A DNA stretch of 64,000 nt from NCBI RefSeq assembly GCF_014696315.1, contig NZ_JACJPX010000035.1, positions 26,542-90,541 of the forward strand. The letters are read 5' to 3'. Below are positions 36,901-45,800 of the stretch, piece after piece (within the stretch, counting starts at the first letter, position 1; each line of letters starts with the position of its first letter). The notes beneath the pieces are model-generated. The model was given only the letters and a program-made list of their open reading frames with translations, did not search any database and was not told where the DNA came from. The stretch is from Calothrix membranacea FACHB-236 (GTDB lineage: Bacteria > Cyanobacteriota > Cyanobacteriia > Cyanobacteriales > Nostocaceae). The position numbers were made by a program, and so were the translations under genes.

Positions 36901-37941
36901 CGCTGTTACCACCAGCCAATCCAACCCATAGCGATCGCTGTAAGGAGATATTTGGACAAAATGCCGTTTTTGGTCAATCTCTAAACTCAGTTGGGTATCT
37001 TTTACTATGTGACGGAAGCTACCATACTTTTTGAGTATTTGTTGAGCGAGCGATCGCGTTTGTACATCTTGACTCTGCACAGCTGGCAATCTTTGCAGTT
37101 GACCTTTTCCCTGAGATAAATAAGGTAGTTCTAAAGTAGAAGTCGCTACCAAATCTCCAGAACGCTCCAGAATAAATGCTTTACCTGAAGATGAGAAATG
37201 CAAATTATCTAAAAAAGTGCTGATTTCTGACAACATTACATCAGAATAAAATACCCCTTGGAAGTTACCGCCGCGATCGTAAATAGGAGCCAGGGCCATA
37301 ATTCCTAAAGAAGGAGTTACCTTATGCAGAAAAATTGGCGACCAAGTTTGTTTTTTAGCAATTTTGGACTGAAGATACCAAGGTAGCTGGCGGTTATCAA
37401 CTTCTAGGGTGTAAACAAGTTTTTTCGCCTGTCCTTTGGAGTCAACCAGATAATGTTTCCGTTTGCCTAAATGAGACTTTTGCAGTTCGCTCAAGAAGAC
37501 AGTACCAATCGATAAGTCTTCTTTAGTCAGCTTTTTTGCTTGTTCTACTATCTCTTGACTTTGAAGTCTGCCGTAGCCAATTTGTTCGCCCTGTGCATTG
37601 ACAAAGACGCTACTACCCAGCAATGGAGATAGGGTAATTTGCTGCCACAAGTAGTTACGTAATTGCTGAAAATCTTGGGGGTTAATACTTTTTTGCTGTA
37701 CAGCTTGAGCGTTAATCGCCATTGCTTGCTGCTGAATTTGCAAATAAATATCGAGGCGATCGCTAATGTGGTGGCTGACTTCATGGATCAGCTGATTAGC
37801 TAAATTTTCAACCGCTTGTTCACCGTTTTGATAAGACAGATAACCCACCAGCCCAACTGCTCCAATTGTTTGCAAAACAAAAGGAATCACTAATACCCAC
37901 CGCAAAGTAATTTTCGTCAGGGAAGGACGGAGAAGAAACAT
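33928..37941 (-). CDS. dCache-HAMP-five-PAS sensor histidine kinase
   Basis: 1337 residues from ATG 37941; the frame extends to a TTG at 37962 through repeat DNA. TM1 (about 12-32) is followed by an extracytoplasmic dCache-type sensor (about 40-365), TM2 (about 370-390) and HAMP (ITKPIVRLSQASQALAQG). Five PAS domains follow, each closed by a YTERK/ISDRK/ISERK-type linker. HisKA has its histidine in SVVSHELRTPLTAIHGALG. The ATPase has LINLLSNAIKFSP, VKDQGRGIP and GTGLGLAICK. It has no receiver of its own; the adjacent RR at 33478 fits that role. The N-terminal sensor is clearly related to that of the kinase at 40931-44326. Confidence 0.92.
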   Translation of the reverse strand: MFLLRPSLTKITLRWVLVIPFVLQTIGAVGLVGYLSYQNGEQAVENLANQLIHEVSHHISDRLDIYLQIQQQAMAINAQAVQQKSINPQDFQQLRNYLWQQITLSPLLGSSVFVNAQGEQIGYGRLQSQEIVEQAKKLTKEDLSIGTVFLSELQKSHLGKRKHYLVDSKGQAKKLVYTLEVDNRQLPWYLQSKIAKKQTWSPIFLHKVTPSLGIMALAPIYDRGGNFQGVFYSDVMLSEISTFLDNLHFSSSGKAFILERSGDLVATSTLELPYLSQGKGQLQRLPAVQSQDVQTRSLAQQILKKYGSFRHIVKDTQLSLEIDQKRHFVQISPYSDRYGLDWLVVTAVPASDFMQEIEANKSQTLLLCCLTLFITIGIGIFTANRITKPIVRLSQASQALAQGEWQQPLSEKIAIAELQLLTQSFNQTAKDLKQAFERAKVALNESEDKFAKIFRNSPDFIHIISFETGCYVEVNDRFLEITGYSRAEVVGHTPLELGIAVKPEKLSQMCQLLQTEQRVYNFELELQTKSGEIKIGLISSEWIELEGKPYILSVFKDYTERKQVELELQQVRELREAIFNESADAIFLVEPPPNRRILDCNQRAVELFEVKSKAQLIGIQGNILQKRQFTDEELAEIAIEIEQQSFWSREVEYLTKKGNSFWGNLAVKMIQVAGQFMYLVRVTDITANKRIATELQQSEARLQNLADASPVIIYTVADNKSGPGPVRYEYLSPAFEEIYEVPVAEALQNPAIIFNEIHPEDRLAYQQAIARSMAALQLFKYEWRIVTPSGKIKWIQANSRPERRANGEIIWHGVAQDISDRKQLELALQASQAKLNDILNSVSAIITSMRVFPDRTWDITHVSAGCEFISGYTPAELRNNNLWISQIFPEDWQMMADAVFANIFAEQTGTYEYRLYHKDGSICWISQTSSSRWDEAQKCWVVTAVSSDISERKQVEAALRESEEKFRRAFDDAAIGMALISPHGQFLQVNRSLCEMVGYSEAELLRLNSLEITHPDDIPTNLAAATQVLKEKQRIYQLKQRYIHKSRFIIWILISVSLVRDQNRKPLYFVAQIQDISEQQAALRERQQIDQMKDEFISVVSHELRTPLTAIHGALGMLGTGIFEKRPERAKEMLTIALNNCDRLVRLVNDILDLERLDSGKTQLIMETCQINTLMQQAVETVQVIATQAAINLEFTPLFVTITAAPDAIVQTLINLLSNAIKFSPANSTVWLTAELATAELNLKQTKFSMTGPYVLFSVKDQGRGIPSEKLETIFGRFQQVDVSDSRQKGGTGLGLAICKSIVQQHGGQIWVESILGQGSTFYFTLPLNQRKLSKQN

Positions 37942-37942
37942 A

Positions 37943-38056
37943 GGAGCAGGGCGAAGAGGCAAGGGGCAGGGAGCAGGGGGCAGGGAGCAGGGGAGAAATT
38001 TCTATTACCAATTACCAATTACCCAATGCCCAATGCCCCATGCCCAATGCCCCAAG
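37943..38056. repeat. Tandem short repeats between the kinase and ccmK3
   Basis: GGGGCAGGGAGCAGG-type units (37958-37995) are followed by CCAATTA units and then CCCAATGCCCCATG units (to 38055), all intergenic. Confidence 0.88.
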
Positions 38057-38082
38057 TATCCAAGAAAGTTGAGGCAAATGTC

Positions 38083-38109
38083 AAAATTGGGACTAAAGCC
38101 TCGTACAAT
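38083..38109 (+). promoter_or_regulatory. Candidate ccmK3 promoter, duplicated at ccmK4
   Basis: AAAATTGGGACTAAAG, then CCTCGTACAAT. TACAAT at 38104 is a fair -10 hexamer. The same block, slightly changed, stands before ccmK4 at 38472-38498. Confidence 0.45.
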
Positions 38110-38145
38110 TGATATCACTTATGCTTCACTCAGGAGAGTCTAGCC

Positions 38146-38457
38146 ATGCCAATGGCGGTTGGCGTAATTGAAACTTTAGGTTTTCCTTCGGTCTTGGCAG
38201 CCGCAGATGCAATGGTTAAATCTGCGGCGGTCACACTAGTTTATTATGGTCAAGCGGAAAGTGCTCGCTTGTTAGTTGCAGTTCGGGGACACGTTGCTGA
38301 AGTTAGAAGAGCAGTAGAAGCAGGAATTGCAGCTGGAGAACAGGTAAAGGCTGGTACAGTTATCACCCATTACATAGTTCCCAATCCTCCAGAAAATGTG
38401 GAAACCATCCTTCCGATCCACTTTACTGAAGAATCTGAACCTTTCCGTATCTTCTAA
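38146..38457 (+). CDS. ccmK3: Carboxysome shell protein CcmK3
   Basis: 103 residues, one BMC (bacterial microcompartment) domain: [20 protein letters not shown], then HVAEVRRAVEAG and PNPPENVETILPI. BMC proteins form hexamers that tile the carboxysome shell. The pore-lining loop, usually KIGS in CcmK1/2, reads QAES here (YYGQAESARL), the divergence expected of CcmK3, which pairs with CcmK4 in mixed hexamers. CAGGAGAG precedes the start by 8 bases. The gene is followed at once by ccmK4, as in other beta-cyanobacteria where this pair sits away from the main ccm operon. Confidence 0.9.
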   Translation: MPMAVGVIETLGFPSVLAAADAMVKSAAVTLVYYGQAESARLLVAVRGHVAEVRRAVEAGIAAGEQVKAGTVITHYIVPNPPENVETILPIHFTEESEPFRIF

Positions 38458-38471
38458 ACAAGTTCATCATA

Positions 38472-38498
38472 AAAATTTGTGGCTAAGCTTCGTACAAT
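38472..38498 (+). promoter_or_regulatory. Candidate ccmK4 promoter, copy of the ccmK3 one
   Basis: AAAATTTGTGGCTAAG, then CTTCGTACAAT, with TACAAT at 38493. It aligns with 38083-38109 with few differences. It lies 46 bp before the ccmK4 start. Confidence 0.45.
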
Positions 38499-38543
38499 GT
38501 AACTTGTAGCGCCACATAAGTTTATTCATACAGGAGATTGTTA

Positions 38544-38891
38544 ATGTCATTACAGGCAGTTGGAGCATTAGAAACTAAGGGTTTTCCTGCTGTTTTAGCC
38601 GCAGCGGATGCGATGGTAAAAGCTGGTCGAGTTACCCTTGTTGGTTATATCAGAGTAGGTAGTGCTCGTTTTACAGTTAATATTCGTGGCGATGTTTCGG
38701 AAGTTAAAACTGCGATGGCGGCTGGTGTGGAAGCAGCCGAAAATGTTTATGGTGGAACTTTGGAATCTTGGGTAATTATTCCTCGTCCCCATGAAAACGT
38801 TGAAACTGTTTTACCTATTGGTTATACAGAAGCAGTACAACAATATCGAGAATCTGTAGAAAACCCCATCATCAGAGGCAACGGGCGATAA
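38544..38891 (+). CDS. ccmK4: Carboxysome shell protein CcmK4
   Basis: 115 residues from ATG 38544 ([15 protein letters not shown]), preceded by CAGGAGAT. The BMC domain has the pore loop YIRVGSARF, closer to the standard KIGS type than ccmK3, then [14 protein letters not shown] and [14 protein letters not shown]. The C-terminal tail beyond the domain ([13 protein letters not shown]) is typical of CcmK4. It is probably coexpressed with ccmK3 but may also have its own promoter. Confidence 0.92.
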   Translation: MSLQAVGALETKGFPAVLAAADAMVKAGRVTLVGYIRVGSARFTVNIRGDVSEVKTAMAAGVEAAENVYGGTLESWVIIPRPHENVETVLPIGYTEAVQQYRESVENPIIRGNGR

Positions 38892-39039
38892 GAGACTGAC
38901 AACTAAAAAAATATCCTATCGCATTGAGGCAGGGAGTCAGGAGCAGGGGTGAAAAACAGTCCTATTCCGTCCAAAAATTGAGATAATTTATTTTTTAGAG
39001 TTCTCTAAATCTAAATTTATCGGTTCATACTAACAGCAG

Positions 39040-39068
39040 CCTACACTTACCACTAGTGCAAGTGTAGG
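39040..39068. terminator. Hairpin between ccmK4 and the GGDEF-EAL gene
   Basis: Perfect 9-bp stem CCTACACTT (39040-39048) and AAGTGTAGG (39060-39068). There is no strong T-run on either strand, so terminator function is uncertain. It sits between convergent genes, where a terminator is expected. Confidence 0.45.
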
Positions 39069-39098
39069 TACTTTAGTAATATATACTGACGAATGCAA

Positions 39099-40934
39099 TT
39101 ACCATTGAGGTGCTTTGGTGAGTAAATGGATGACTGATTGCTGTTCTATCGGCTGAGAAAACAGAAATCCTTGAGCAAATTCACAGTTGAGGCTTCTCAA
39201 TTGGGCTAACTGTTCTATAGTTTCCACACCTTCTGCGATCGTTCTCATCCCCATTGAGTCAGCAATCCCAATCATGGCAGGAACTAACCCCATATCTTCT
39301 TGATTTTCCTGCATCCGTTTGACAAATGATTTATCAATTTTTAGCGCACTTAATGGGAAGCTATGCAGGTAACTTAAAGAAGAATAACCTGTACCAAAAT
39401 CATCCATGACTAATTTAATCCGACGCTCTTGTAATTGCTGGAGAATTGTTTTCACAGCATGAACATTCTCCATAATGACGCTTTCTGTAATTTCCAGTTC
39501 TAAGTTCTCTGGATTTACTTTAGTTTCATAAAGAATTTCATCAATTTGAGCAATTAAGTTAGGTTGTGAAAACAGCCTAGCACTTAAATTGACGCTCATA
39601 GTAATAGGTTGAGTAATTTCAGGATGATTTTCCCATAAATGTAGTTGTTGGCAGGCTGATTGTAATACCCAGGTATTAATATCATTAATCAACCCTGTTT
39701 CTTCTGCCACAGGAATAAAATCGGATGGCGGAATTAATCCACGAATTGGATGTTTCCAGCGTACTAGGGCTTCAAAACCAGCTATTTTACCTGTATAGAG
39801 TGAAACTATGGGTTGATAGTAAACAATAAATTCTTGCCTAGCTACAGCTCTGCGTAAATCGTTTTCTAGCTCTAAAAGTTGGATGGCTTCTTGATACATA
39901 ACAGGATCAAAAACATGATATCTGGCTCTCCCCAAAGCCTTAGCGCGATACATTGCTGTGTCAGCATCGCGGAGCAAATATTCGGGAATATCATAGTCTT
40001 TATTGCCCCAAGCAATGCCAATACTGGCATTCATAAATACTTCATATCTAGTAAGTTTAAATGGCAGTGATAGCTGCTGCAGAATATTTTCCGCAACTTC
40101 CAGCACCATATTCATATCTTTGGGATCTTCTAGCAAAATGCCAAATTCATCGCCCCCTAATCTTGCTAGAGTATCAATTTCTCTTAAAGATATTTTGAGC
40201 CGATGAGCAATAGCTAACAGTAATTCATCGCCTACTAAATGGCCTAAAGAATCATTGACAACTTTAAAGCGATCGCAGTCTAAATACAGGAGGGCAAATT
40301 GATAATCAGAGTTTTGTTTAGCCTGATTTAAAGCTTTTTCTATGCGCCTAATAAATAAAACTCGGTTAGCTAACCCAGTCAGCGAATCATGCAATGCTAA
40401 ATCGAGCAGTTTACTTTGTAATTGTTGCCGAGAGGCGACTTCTCCTTGGAGCTTTTGTAAAGCTTTCTCTAGCTCCCAAGTACGTTGTTTTACCCTTTCT
40501 TCAAGCTCAATGTTGAGCTTGATTACTTCTAGTTGTGCGGCTCTGAGGGTCAGTTGATTTTGCACGCGGACTAAAACTTCTTGCAGTTCAAAAGGTTTGG
40601 TAATGTAGTCTACACCTCCTACCTGAAAGGCTTTGATTTTATCGAAAACATCATCTAAAGCACTAATAAAAATTACTGGAATATTTGTAGTCATATCCCA
40701 TGCTTTCAACCGTTGGCAGACTTCGTAACCATCAACTTCCGGCATCATAATGTCAAGCAATATCAAATCTGGCAAGACAGTTTGGCAAGCAGTCAAAGCC
40801 ATTTGCCAGTTTAAAGCTTTACGGACGTTATATCCTTCTCTAGTGAGAAGCGAGGATAAAACTCGGAGATTATCTGCCATATCATCAATGAGCAAGATAT
40901 CTTTTTTGTCAGGTTCTAACCGCTCGTAGTTCAT
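39099..40934 (-). CDS. Response regulator with GGDEF and EAL domains
   Basis: 611 residues. The receiver domain (about 10-130) has the phospho-acceptor in LILLDIMMPEVDGYEV and Lys in YITKPFEL. After a coiled coil, the GGDEF domain has an intact active site (LARLGGDEFGILLED) and the EAL domain has an intact FEALVRWKHP, later NLELEITESV and VMDDFGTGYSSLSYL. It can therefore make and degrade cyclic-di-GMP, controlled by the receiver. Its start overlaps the upstream kinase gene by 4 bp, so the kinase is its probable partner. Confidence 0.94.
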   Translation of the reverse strand: MNYERLEPDKKDILLIDDMADNLRVLSSLLTREGYNVRKALNWQMALTACQTVLPDLILLDIMMPEVDGYEVCQRLKAWDMTTNIPVIFISALDDVFDKIKAFQVGGVDYITKPFELQEVLVRVQNQLTLRAAQLEVIKLNIELEERVKQRTWELEKALQKLQGEVASRQQLQSKLLDLALHDSLTGLANRVLFIRRIEKALNQAKQNSDYQFALLYLDCDRFKVVNDSLGHLVGDELLLAIAHRLKISLREIDTLARLGGDEFGILLEDPKDMNMVLEVAENILQQLSLPFKLTRYEVFMNASIGIAWGNKDYDIPEYLLRDADTAMYRAKALGRARYHVFDPVMYQEAIQLLELENDLRRAVARQEFIVYYQPIVSLYTGKIAGFEALVRWKHPIRGLIPPSDFIPVAEETGLINDINTWVLQSACQQLHLWENHPEITQPITMSVNLSARLFSQPNLIAQIDEILYETKVNPENLELEITESVIMENVHAVKTILQQLQERRIKLVMDDFGTGYSSLSYLHSFPLSALKIDKSFVKRMQENQEDMGLVPAMIGIADSMGMRTIAEGVETIEQLAQLRSLNCEFAQGFLFSQPIEQQSVIHLLTKAPQW

Positions 40935-43900
40935 TCTGGGTTTGTTCTAATTAATTCCATAATTTTTTCAAACTGATAGTTGTTCGCTAAATCCCGCAGC
41001 AGTCGGAAACATGAGCTTTGCTCTGGGGGAATTTGCTCAAGCAACTGTAAAATCATGTCATCGCTACAGCTAGCTGCGGCATGACGTAGATTAGCTAACC
41101 ACTGGGGTGGCATGTTTGATAAATGCCACATAAGTTCTGCTTCATTGGGAAATATATCTGTATTTGGAGTGGCAACTGCTGTATTTAAGCTGTCTACTTG
41201 GCTGATATATTCTACACCTAGATGTTCGCTGACTTTTTTTAGTAAGACTTCTTTCGTAAATGGTTTGCGAATAAAATCATCACAACCTGTTGAGAGGATG
41301 TTCTGTCGTTCTTCCTCAAAGGCACTGGCAGTTAAAGCAATAATAATGGTATTGCCATAATTGGTATTGCTACTAGTGCATAGGGGCATTGTGGAGCATG
41401 AAGCAGATAGTTGCAAGGGTGTATCTAAATAACTTCTTTCTCTGGCTTTGATCGCTCTTGTTGCTTCGTAGCCATCCATAACCGGCATCCGCATATCCAT
41501 AAAAATTAGGTGTGGTTGCCATTCCATCCATTGCGCGATCGCTTCTTGTCCGTTCGTCGCCTCCTTCACGACAAATCCCATAGATGTAAGCAATTTCACT
41601 AATACCAGTCGATTATCTCTAGCATCGTCAACTACCAAAATTCTGTATTCTGATTGACCTGGTGCTAAACCAACGATTTGGTCTTTACATAGTTGCTGTT
41701 CCACTTCGCTGGCGGAGGCGGGGTTAATTTGAATATCAAAGGTAAATTTACTACCCACCCCTAGAGTACTAGTAACAGTAATATCTCCATCCATGAGTTG
41801 CACATATTTGCGGCTAATTGCCAAGCCTAGTCCTGTTCCCTGTTGGGAGTTTCTGCCAGTTTCGGTTTGTCCAAAGGCTTCAAATAACAAGTCAATTTCT
41901 TGCGGTGCAATACCTGGGCCAGTATCTTGAATTTCAAAAATTAATGATTGGCAAGATTGATGCTGATTTTCCAGTCCCCAATCTTCAGACTCCTGTCTTA
42001 CTCGCAGTGTCACCGTACCTTTTTGAGTAAACTTGATAGCATTACCTAAGAGATTGAGCAAGACTTGACGCAGTTTGCTTTCATCAGTTTGCACATATTG
42101 GGGAATATTAGGCGCATATTCAAAGACCAGTTGTAAATCCTTGGCGTTAGCGCGGAATCTTAACATCTCTTCCAAGTTGCCCAAAAACCGAATCAAGTCA
42201 AAACTGTTGACATTCAAGGTCGTTTTACCAGCTTCAATTTTAGACATCTCCAAAATGTCGTTAATTAAATTCAGGAGATGCTCTCCAGCACGATTGATAA
42301 TTGCTAAATTTTCTTGATGTTCAGCAGATAAAGAATTGTCATGGCTCATGACCTGGGCAAAGCCAAGAATAGCATTCAGCGGAGTACGTAGTTCATGGCT
42401 CATATTGGCGAGAAATTGGCTTTTGGCACGGTTTGCTCGTTCGGCTGCAATTCTGCCTCTAGCTGCAATTTTTTGTGATTGAATTAGTTGTTTTTGAGTG
42501 CTTTGCAGCTTGTGGATGACCTTGAGCAGTTCTTGGGTACGTTTTTTGACTTGTGATTCTAAAAGGCGATTGTATTCTGCTAATAATTTGTCAGCTTGTT
42601 GCCCTTGAGTAATATCAGTAGTAGTGGCGATCGCTAAATCAATTTGCTCTGATTCTTCCACAATTGGCGTTCTTAAAGCTACTGGCGCAATCATCTGTTG
42701 CGGATGGGGAATTTCTAAATTATCTAAATTATCTAAGTTGATACTTTCCCCTGGTAATGCTCTCAAACCCGATAGGCGTTCTCTAACCAGCAGCCGCTTG
42801 CCATCACTACTACGGTTGTGCTGCTTTGTTTCGGCAAGATAAATCCGGTAAATTTCTAATAATTGTTCAGCAGAAAATTCACCAACTATTCCTGCAGCCA
42901 GCATCTGTTTACTAATGTGATTCATATGAGCATGATTAGCTATTTCTAATGATGTGGCTGCTAATAATTTACTGGGTTGAATCTGACTTTTCCCTAAAAT
43001 TTCATTGAAAAATATCTGTTTTGCTAGCCAAGTATTCATCGACCTTTGCAGTTGCTTTTCCATAGAATTCAATGGGTAAGTCATTGTTCCTAGCTTGTTT
43101 AATGGAGCAATTTCTCCTGTTTGCTCCCATATTTCTGAAGCAATTCTTTTAGTAGATTGATTTAAGAGTAAAATTTGCTTGAGTAGCCAACGAGTAGTCA
43201 GAATGCTTAATTGAGTAACCGCTAAAAAGGCAGCTATCGATAATAAAAGAGTAGTATTATTGTTAGCATTAATTTGTTTGATGACATCAGCTTCAGAAAC
43301 TACTACCACAATCAGCCAATCTAAGCCAGTATCATCCCGCCAATTTTTGACCTGTACAAAATAACGTCCTTGTGTGGTAGTAAAGCTAATTTGTTGTTTC
43401 CCAACAATGAATCCTAGACTCTTAAAGTGTTTGAGCAAATACTCAGTTGTTAGTTTGATTAAGTCATCTTGACTATCTACTGCCAATAAACGTTTGGCTT
43501 GACCTTGAATAATACTGTATGGTGGTTGATTTTTGGAGTCAGCTACTATTAGTCCAGAACGCTCTAAAATAAAGATTCTTCCTTCCTGACCAACGTTTAA
43601 GTTACCTAAAAAATTCCTCATGTGTGACAATATTAAATCTATACCCACCACTCCCAAGAGTTTGTTAGTGCGATCATAAAGTGGGGAACTTGAAGAGATA
43701 GATAAAACTTCTGGCTGATTCTGCAATTGTGAAATTTGGCTCCAGTATGGCTTGCCAAGATTCACTGCATTTATATACCAACTTTCGAGGCGAGGATCGT
43801 AATCTTTGACTTCCTGAAGATGGGGATGATTTCTTTGGCTATCTGTGGCGTAAATATACAGTTTACCAATACCCTTTTGTTGAGAAACTTCCTTAATCAA

Positions 43901-44326
43901 GAGTCTACCGTTATCTAGCTGTTGAACACCAATAAATTCACCCTTGGGGTTAGCAAATTTATGGTAGTTAATATGAAAAAACCGCATCTGTTTCCCCAGG
44001 TAATTTTGGGTTGCTTCCACATCAGTATGCTTGAGCAAACCTACCTGCATCACATCCCAGTTAATTTGATTAATTTGCTGGGGAATTATTAAGTATTGGT
44101 CGAGGTGGTGTTCAATGCGATCGCAGATTTCATTTTCTAACTGAATTGCCAGATCTTTTACCGCTTCTTGTCGATTTTGCAACCACAGATAGCCTATCAG
44201 TCCCACCGATCCACAAAATTGCAACACCAAAGGCACAATTAAAATAGATTTGAAAGGCATCATATTGATATATGCCTGTTCAAATAAGCGGTTGAGAGAT
44301 TTGACGTGATGAAGTTTAGATAACAT
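40931..44326 (-). CDS. Hybrid sensor histidine kinase with dCache sensor and receiver
   Basis: 1131 residues. TM1 (about 25-45) is followed by a dCache-type sensor (to about 345) and TM2 (about 350-375). A linker region of unknown type and a coiled coil (about 590-640) lead to HisKA, with its histidine in ANMSHELRTPLNAILGFA. The ATPase has LLNLLGNAIKFTQ, IQDTGPGIAP and GTGLGLAISR. A receiver follows (VVDDARDN; LIFMDMRMPVMDGYEA; FIRKPFTKE), then a tail of about 100 residues. The upstream 45 residues may be partly extra; the start could be the Met at MMPFKS. It is operonic with the cyclic-di-GMP regulator at 39099. Confidence 0.92.
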   Translation of the reverse strand: MLSKLHHVKSLNRLFEQAYINMMPFKSILIVPLVLQFCGSVGLIGYLWLQNRQEAVKDLAIQLENEICDRIEHHLDQYLIIPQQINQINWDVMQVGLLKHTDVEATQNYLGKQMRFFHINYHKFANPKGEFIGVQQLDNGRLLIKEVSQQKGIGKLYIYATDSQRNHPHLQEVKDYDPRLESWYINAVNLGKPYWSQISQLQNQPEVLSISSSSPLYDRTNKLLGVVGIDLILSHMRNFLGNLNVGQEGRIFILERSGLIVADSKNQPPYSIIQGQAKRLLAVDSQDDLIKLTTEYLLKHFKSLGFIVGKQQISFTTTQGRYFVQVKNWRDDTGLDWLIVVVVSEADVIKQINANNNTTLLLSIAAFLAVTQLSILTTRWLLKQILLLNQSTKRIASEIWEQTGEIAPLNKLGTMTYPLNSMEKQLQRSMNTWLAKQIFFNEILGKSQIQPSKLLAATSLEIANHAHMNHISKQMLAAGIVGEFSAEQLLEIYRIYLAETKQHNRSSDGKRLLVRERLSGLRALPGESINLDNLDNLEIPHPQQMIAPVALRTPIVEESEQIDLAIATTTDITQGQQADKLLAEYNRLLESQVKKRTQELLKVIHKLQSTQKQLIQSQKIAARGRIAAERANRAKSQFLANMSHELRTPLNAILGFAQVMSHDNSLSAEHQENLAIINRAGEHLLNLINDILEMSKIEAGKTTLNVNSFDLIRFLGNLEEMLRFRANAKDLQLVFEYAPNIPQYVQTDESKLRQVLLNLLGNAIKFTQKGTVTLRVRQESEDWGLENQHQSCQSLIFEIQDTGPGIAPQEIDLLFEAFGQTETGRNSQQGTGLGLAISRKYVQLMDGDITVTSTLGVGSKFTFDIQINPASASEVEQQLCKDQIVGLAPGQSEYRILVVDDARDNRLVLVKLLTSMGFVVKEATNGQEAIAQWMEWQPHLIFMDMRMPVMDGYEATRAIKARERSYLDTPLQLSASCSTMPLCTSSNTNYGNTIIIALTASAFEEERQNILSTGCDDFIRKPFTKEVLLKKVSEHLGVEYISQVDSLNTAVATPNTDIFPNEAELMWHLSNMPPQWLANLRHAAASCSDDMILQLLEQIPPEQSSCFRLLRDLANNYQFEKIMELIRTNPE

Positions 44327-44882
44327 TGTGGTGTGATTTGATCCCCATCGTTAATCTAGGGGTAGTCTTGCCATATAAATTACAATATATATAAGCATTA
44401 GTACTACTTTTTTTAGAAAAAATTATTCCGCATTCAGCATAATTTTGTATAAAAAAGATAATAGTACTGCGTTTAATACTATAGTTTTGCCCGATTCTGT
44501 TCCTCCCAGATTAACTTTTCTAGTGCCGTTATAACACTTGAATTTGTTACTTTTCAGCGGCAACACATTAGCATTTTTTCTCTGATGAATGACAAAATAT
44601 ATTCGTATTCATGCAGATGAGCATATATATTGGTTTAAATTTAACCAATAGACTACAGTATGGGGCTTACTAATGATTGTTACAATAGACACAATACCCC
44701 AAATAAAACTTTGTATTGTTTACCCGTGAAGTACTCAGTCTTTAAATCTTGGTTTTAGGCAAACAATCATACATATTCAATTACAAAACCGTGAAAATTA
44801 CTAGATAAATTTTCGATTTAAAAGTAAAGAAATTTAGGAGATTTTTACTTTTTGATTTTCTTTTTTAAGAAAAATTAACTTT
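44327..44882. other. AT-rich spacer upstream of the hybrid kinase
   Basis: 556 bp, very AT-rich with no convincing reading frame. I see no strong hairpin or repeat. It is long for a promoter region, like the ppk1 upstream spacer. Confidence 0.5.
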
Positions 44883-45671
44883 TTAACCTATGATTGCAAC
44901 TTCATTGCCAATTTGTAACATTGTTTCAAATGATGAAACAGAAGCGATAGTATTGACACTCAATTTATAAAAATGATTAAAGCGAGATATAGCTACCCCA
45001 TCGGGTAAGGTTGCTTGTCGCTGCGTAATAAATGTTTTTTGAAAGTGAGCATCAGCTAATCCAGAGTCCGGATTGCGTGTTGGTACCACACATCGCTGGC
45101 AAGGCTGAACTCCAACAAAGCTAACATTTCCTATACGAAAAGAGACTGTCGCATCACTTTGTGGACTAAATAATTGGTCTTCCCAAAAAGCAGGTACACC
45201 ATCAATTTCTAGATTGGCGCGCATCCGACGGCGCATTTGTTCTACAGTTACACCAGGAAACCAAGAAGCCACTTCTGTTAACGTTGCGGTACTAATCACC
45301 GTTGGCCCAAGACGCTCTGTATCATCGGGGAATCCTTGAACAGAATTTTGCTGTAATTTCACAGGGAAACCGAAAAAATCACTTAAGGTTACTTCTATCG
45401 CCTGTTTTTCTCTATCGAGATGAAAAACTTGTTCTGAGTTACTTCCAGGTATTTGCAGAGATAGGGTTCGATTGGAGAGTGCAAATTTAGCTCGCAAAGA
45501 ATGAATTTTGGCATGGCGTTTGCCATTAACGAAATTACCGCGCTCGTCAAAGATGGCAAATTCACGGTCAAATTCTAGGGTACCGCTAGAGAGAACTCTA
45601 GCTTTCTCTACTTCCACACCATCAAAAGACTTAATCGGGTAGAGTAAAATTTTGGCTAAGTAGGGCATCAT
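44883..45671 (-). CDS. MOSC-domain protein (YcbX-like)
   Basis: 262 residues. An N-terminal MOSC_N beta barrel (LAKILLYPIKSFDGVEVEKA) precedes the MOSC domain: RMRANLEIDGVPAFWEDQLF, then FVGVQPCQRCVVPTRNPDSG with the conserved Cys. MOSC proteins bind molybdenum cofactor sulfur and in YcbX reduce N-hydroxylated compounds. The Cys in QPCQRC supports molybdenum-cofactor binding. Either of the two initial ATGs could be used. No molybdenum gene is adjacent. Confidence 0.88.
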   Translation of the reverse strand: MMPYLAKILLYPIKSFDGVEVEKARVLSSGTLEFDREFAIFDERGNFVNGKRHAKIHSLRAKFALSNRTLSLQIPGSNSEQVFHLDREKQAIEVTLSDFFGFPVKLQQNSVQGFPDDTERLGPTVISTATLTEVASWFPGVTVEQMRRRMRANLEIDGVPAFWEDQLFSPQSDATVSFRIGNVSFVGVQPCQRCVVPTRNPDSGLADAHFQKTFITQRQATLPDGVAISRFNHFYKLSVNTIASVSSFETMLQIGNEVAIIG

Positions 45672-45800
45672 AGGAATTTTAGATTGTGGATTGTGTGATA
45701 AACATCCCGCCCGGAACTTACTTCTAGGCGGGATAAAAATTAATAATTTTGGTTTAGCGGAAAAAGGCGAAATATAAACCTAGTGCGTTTGAGCTTATTC

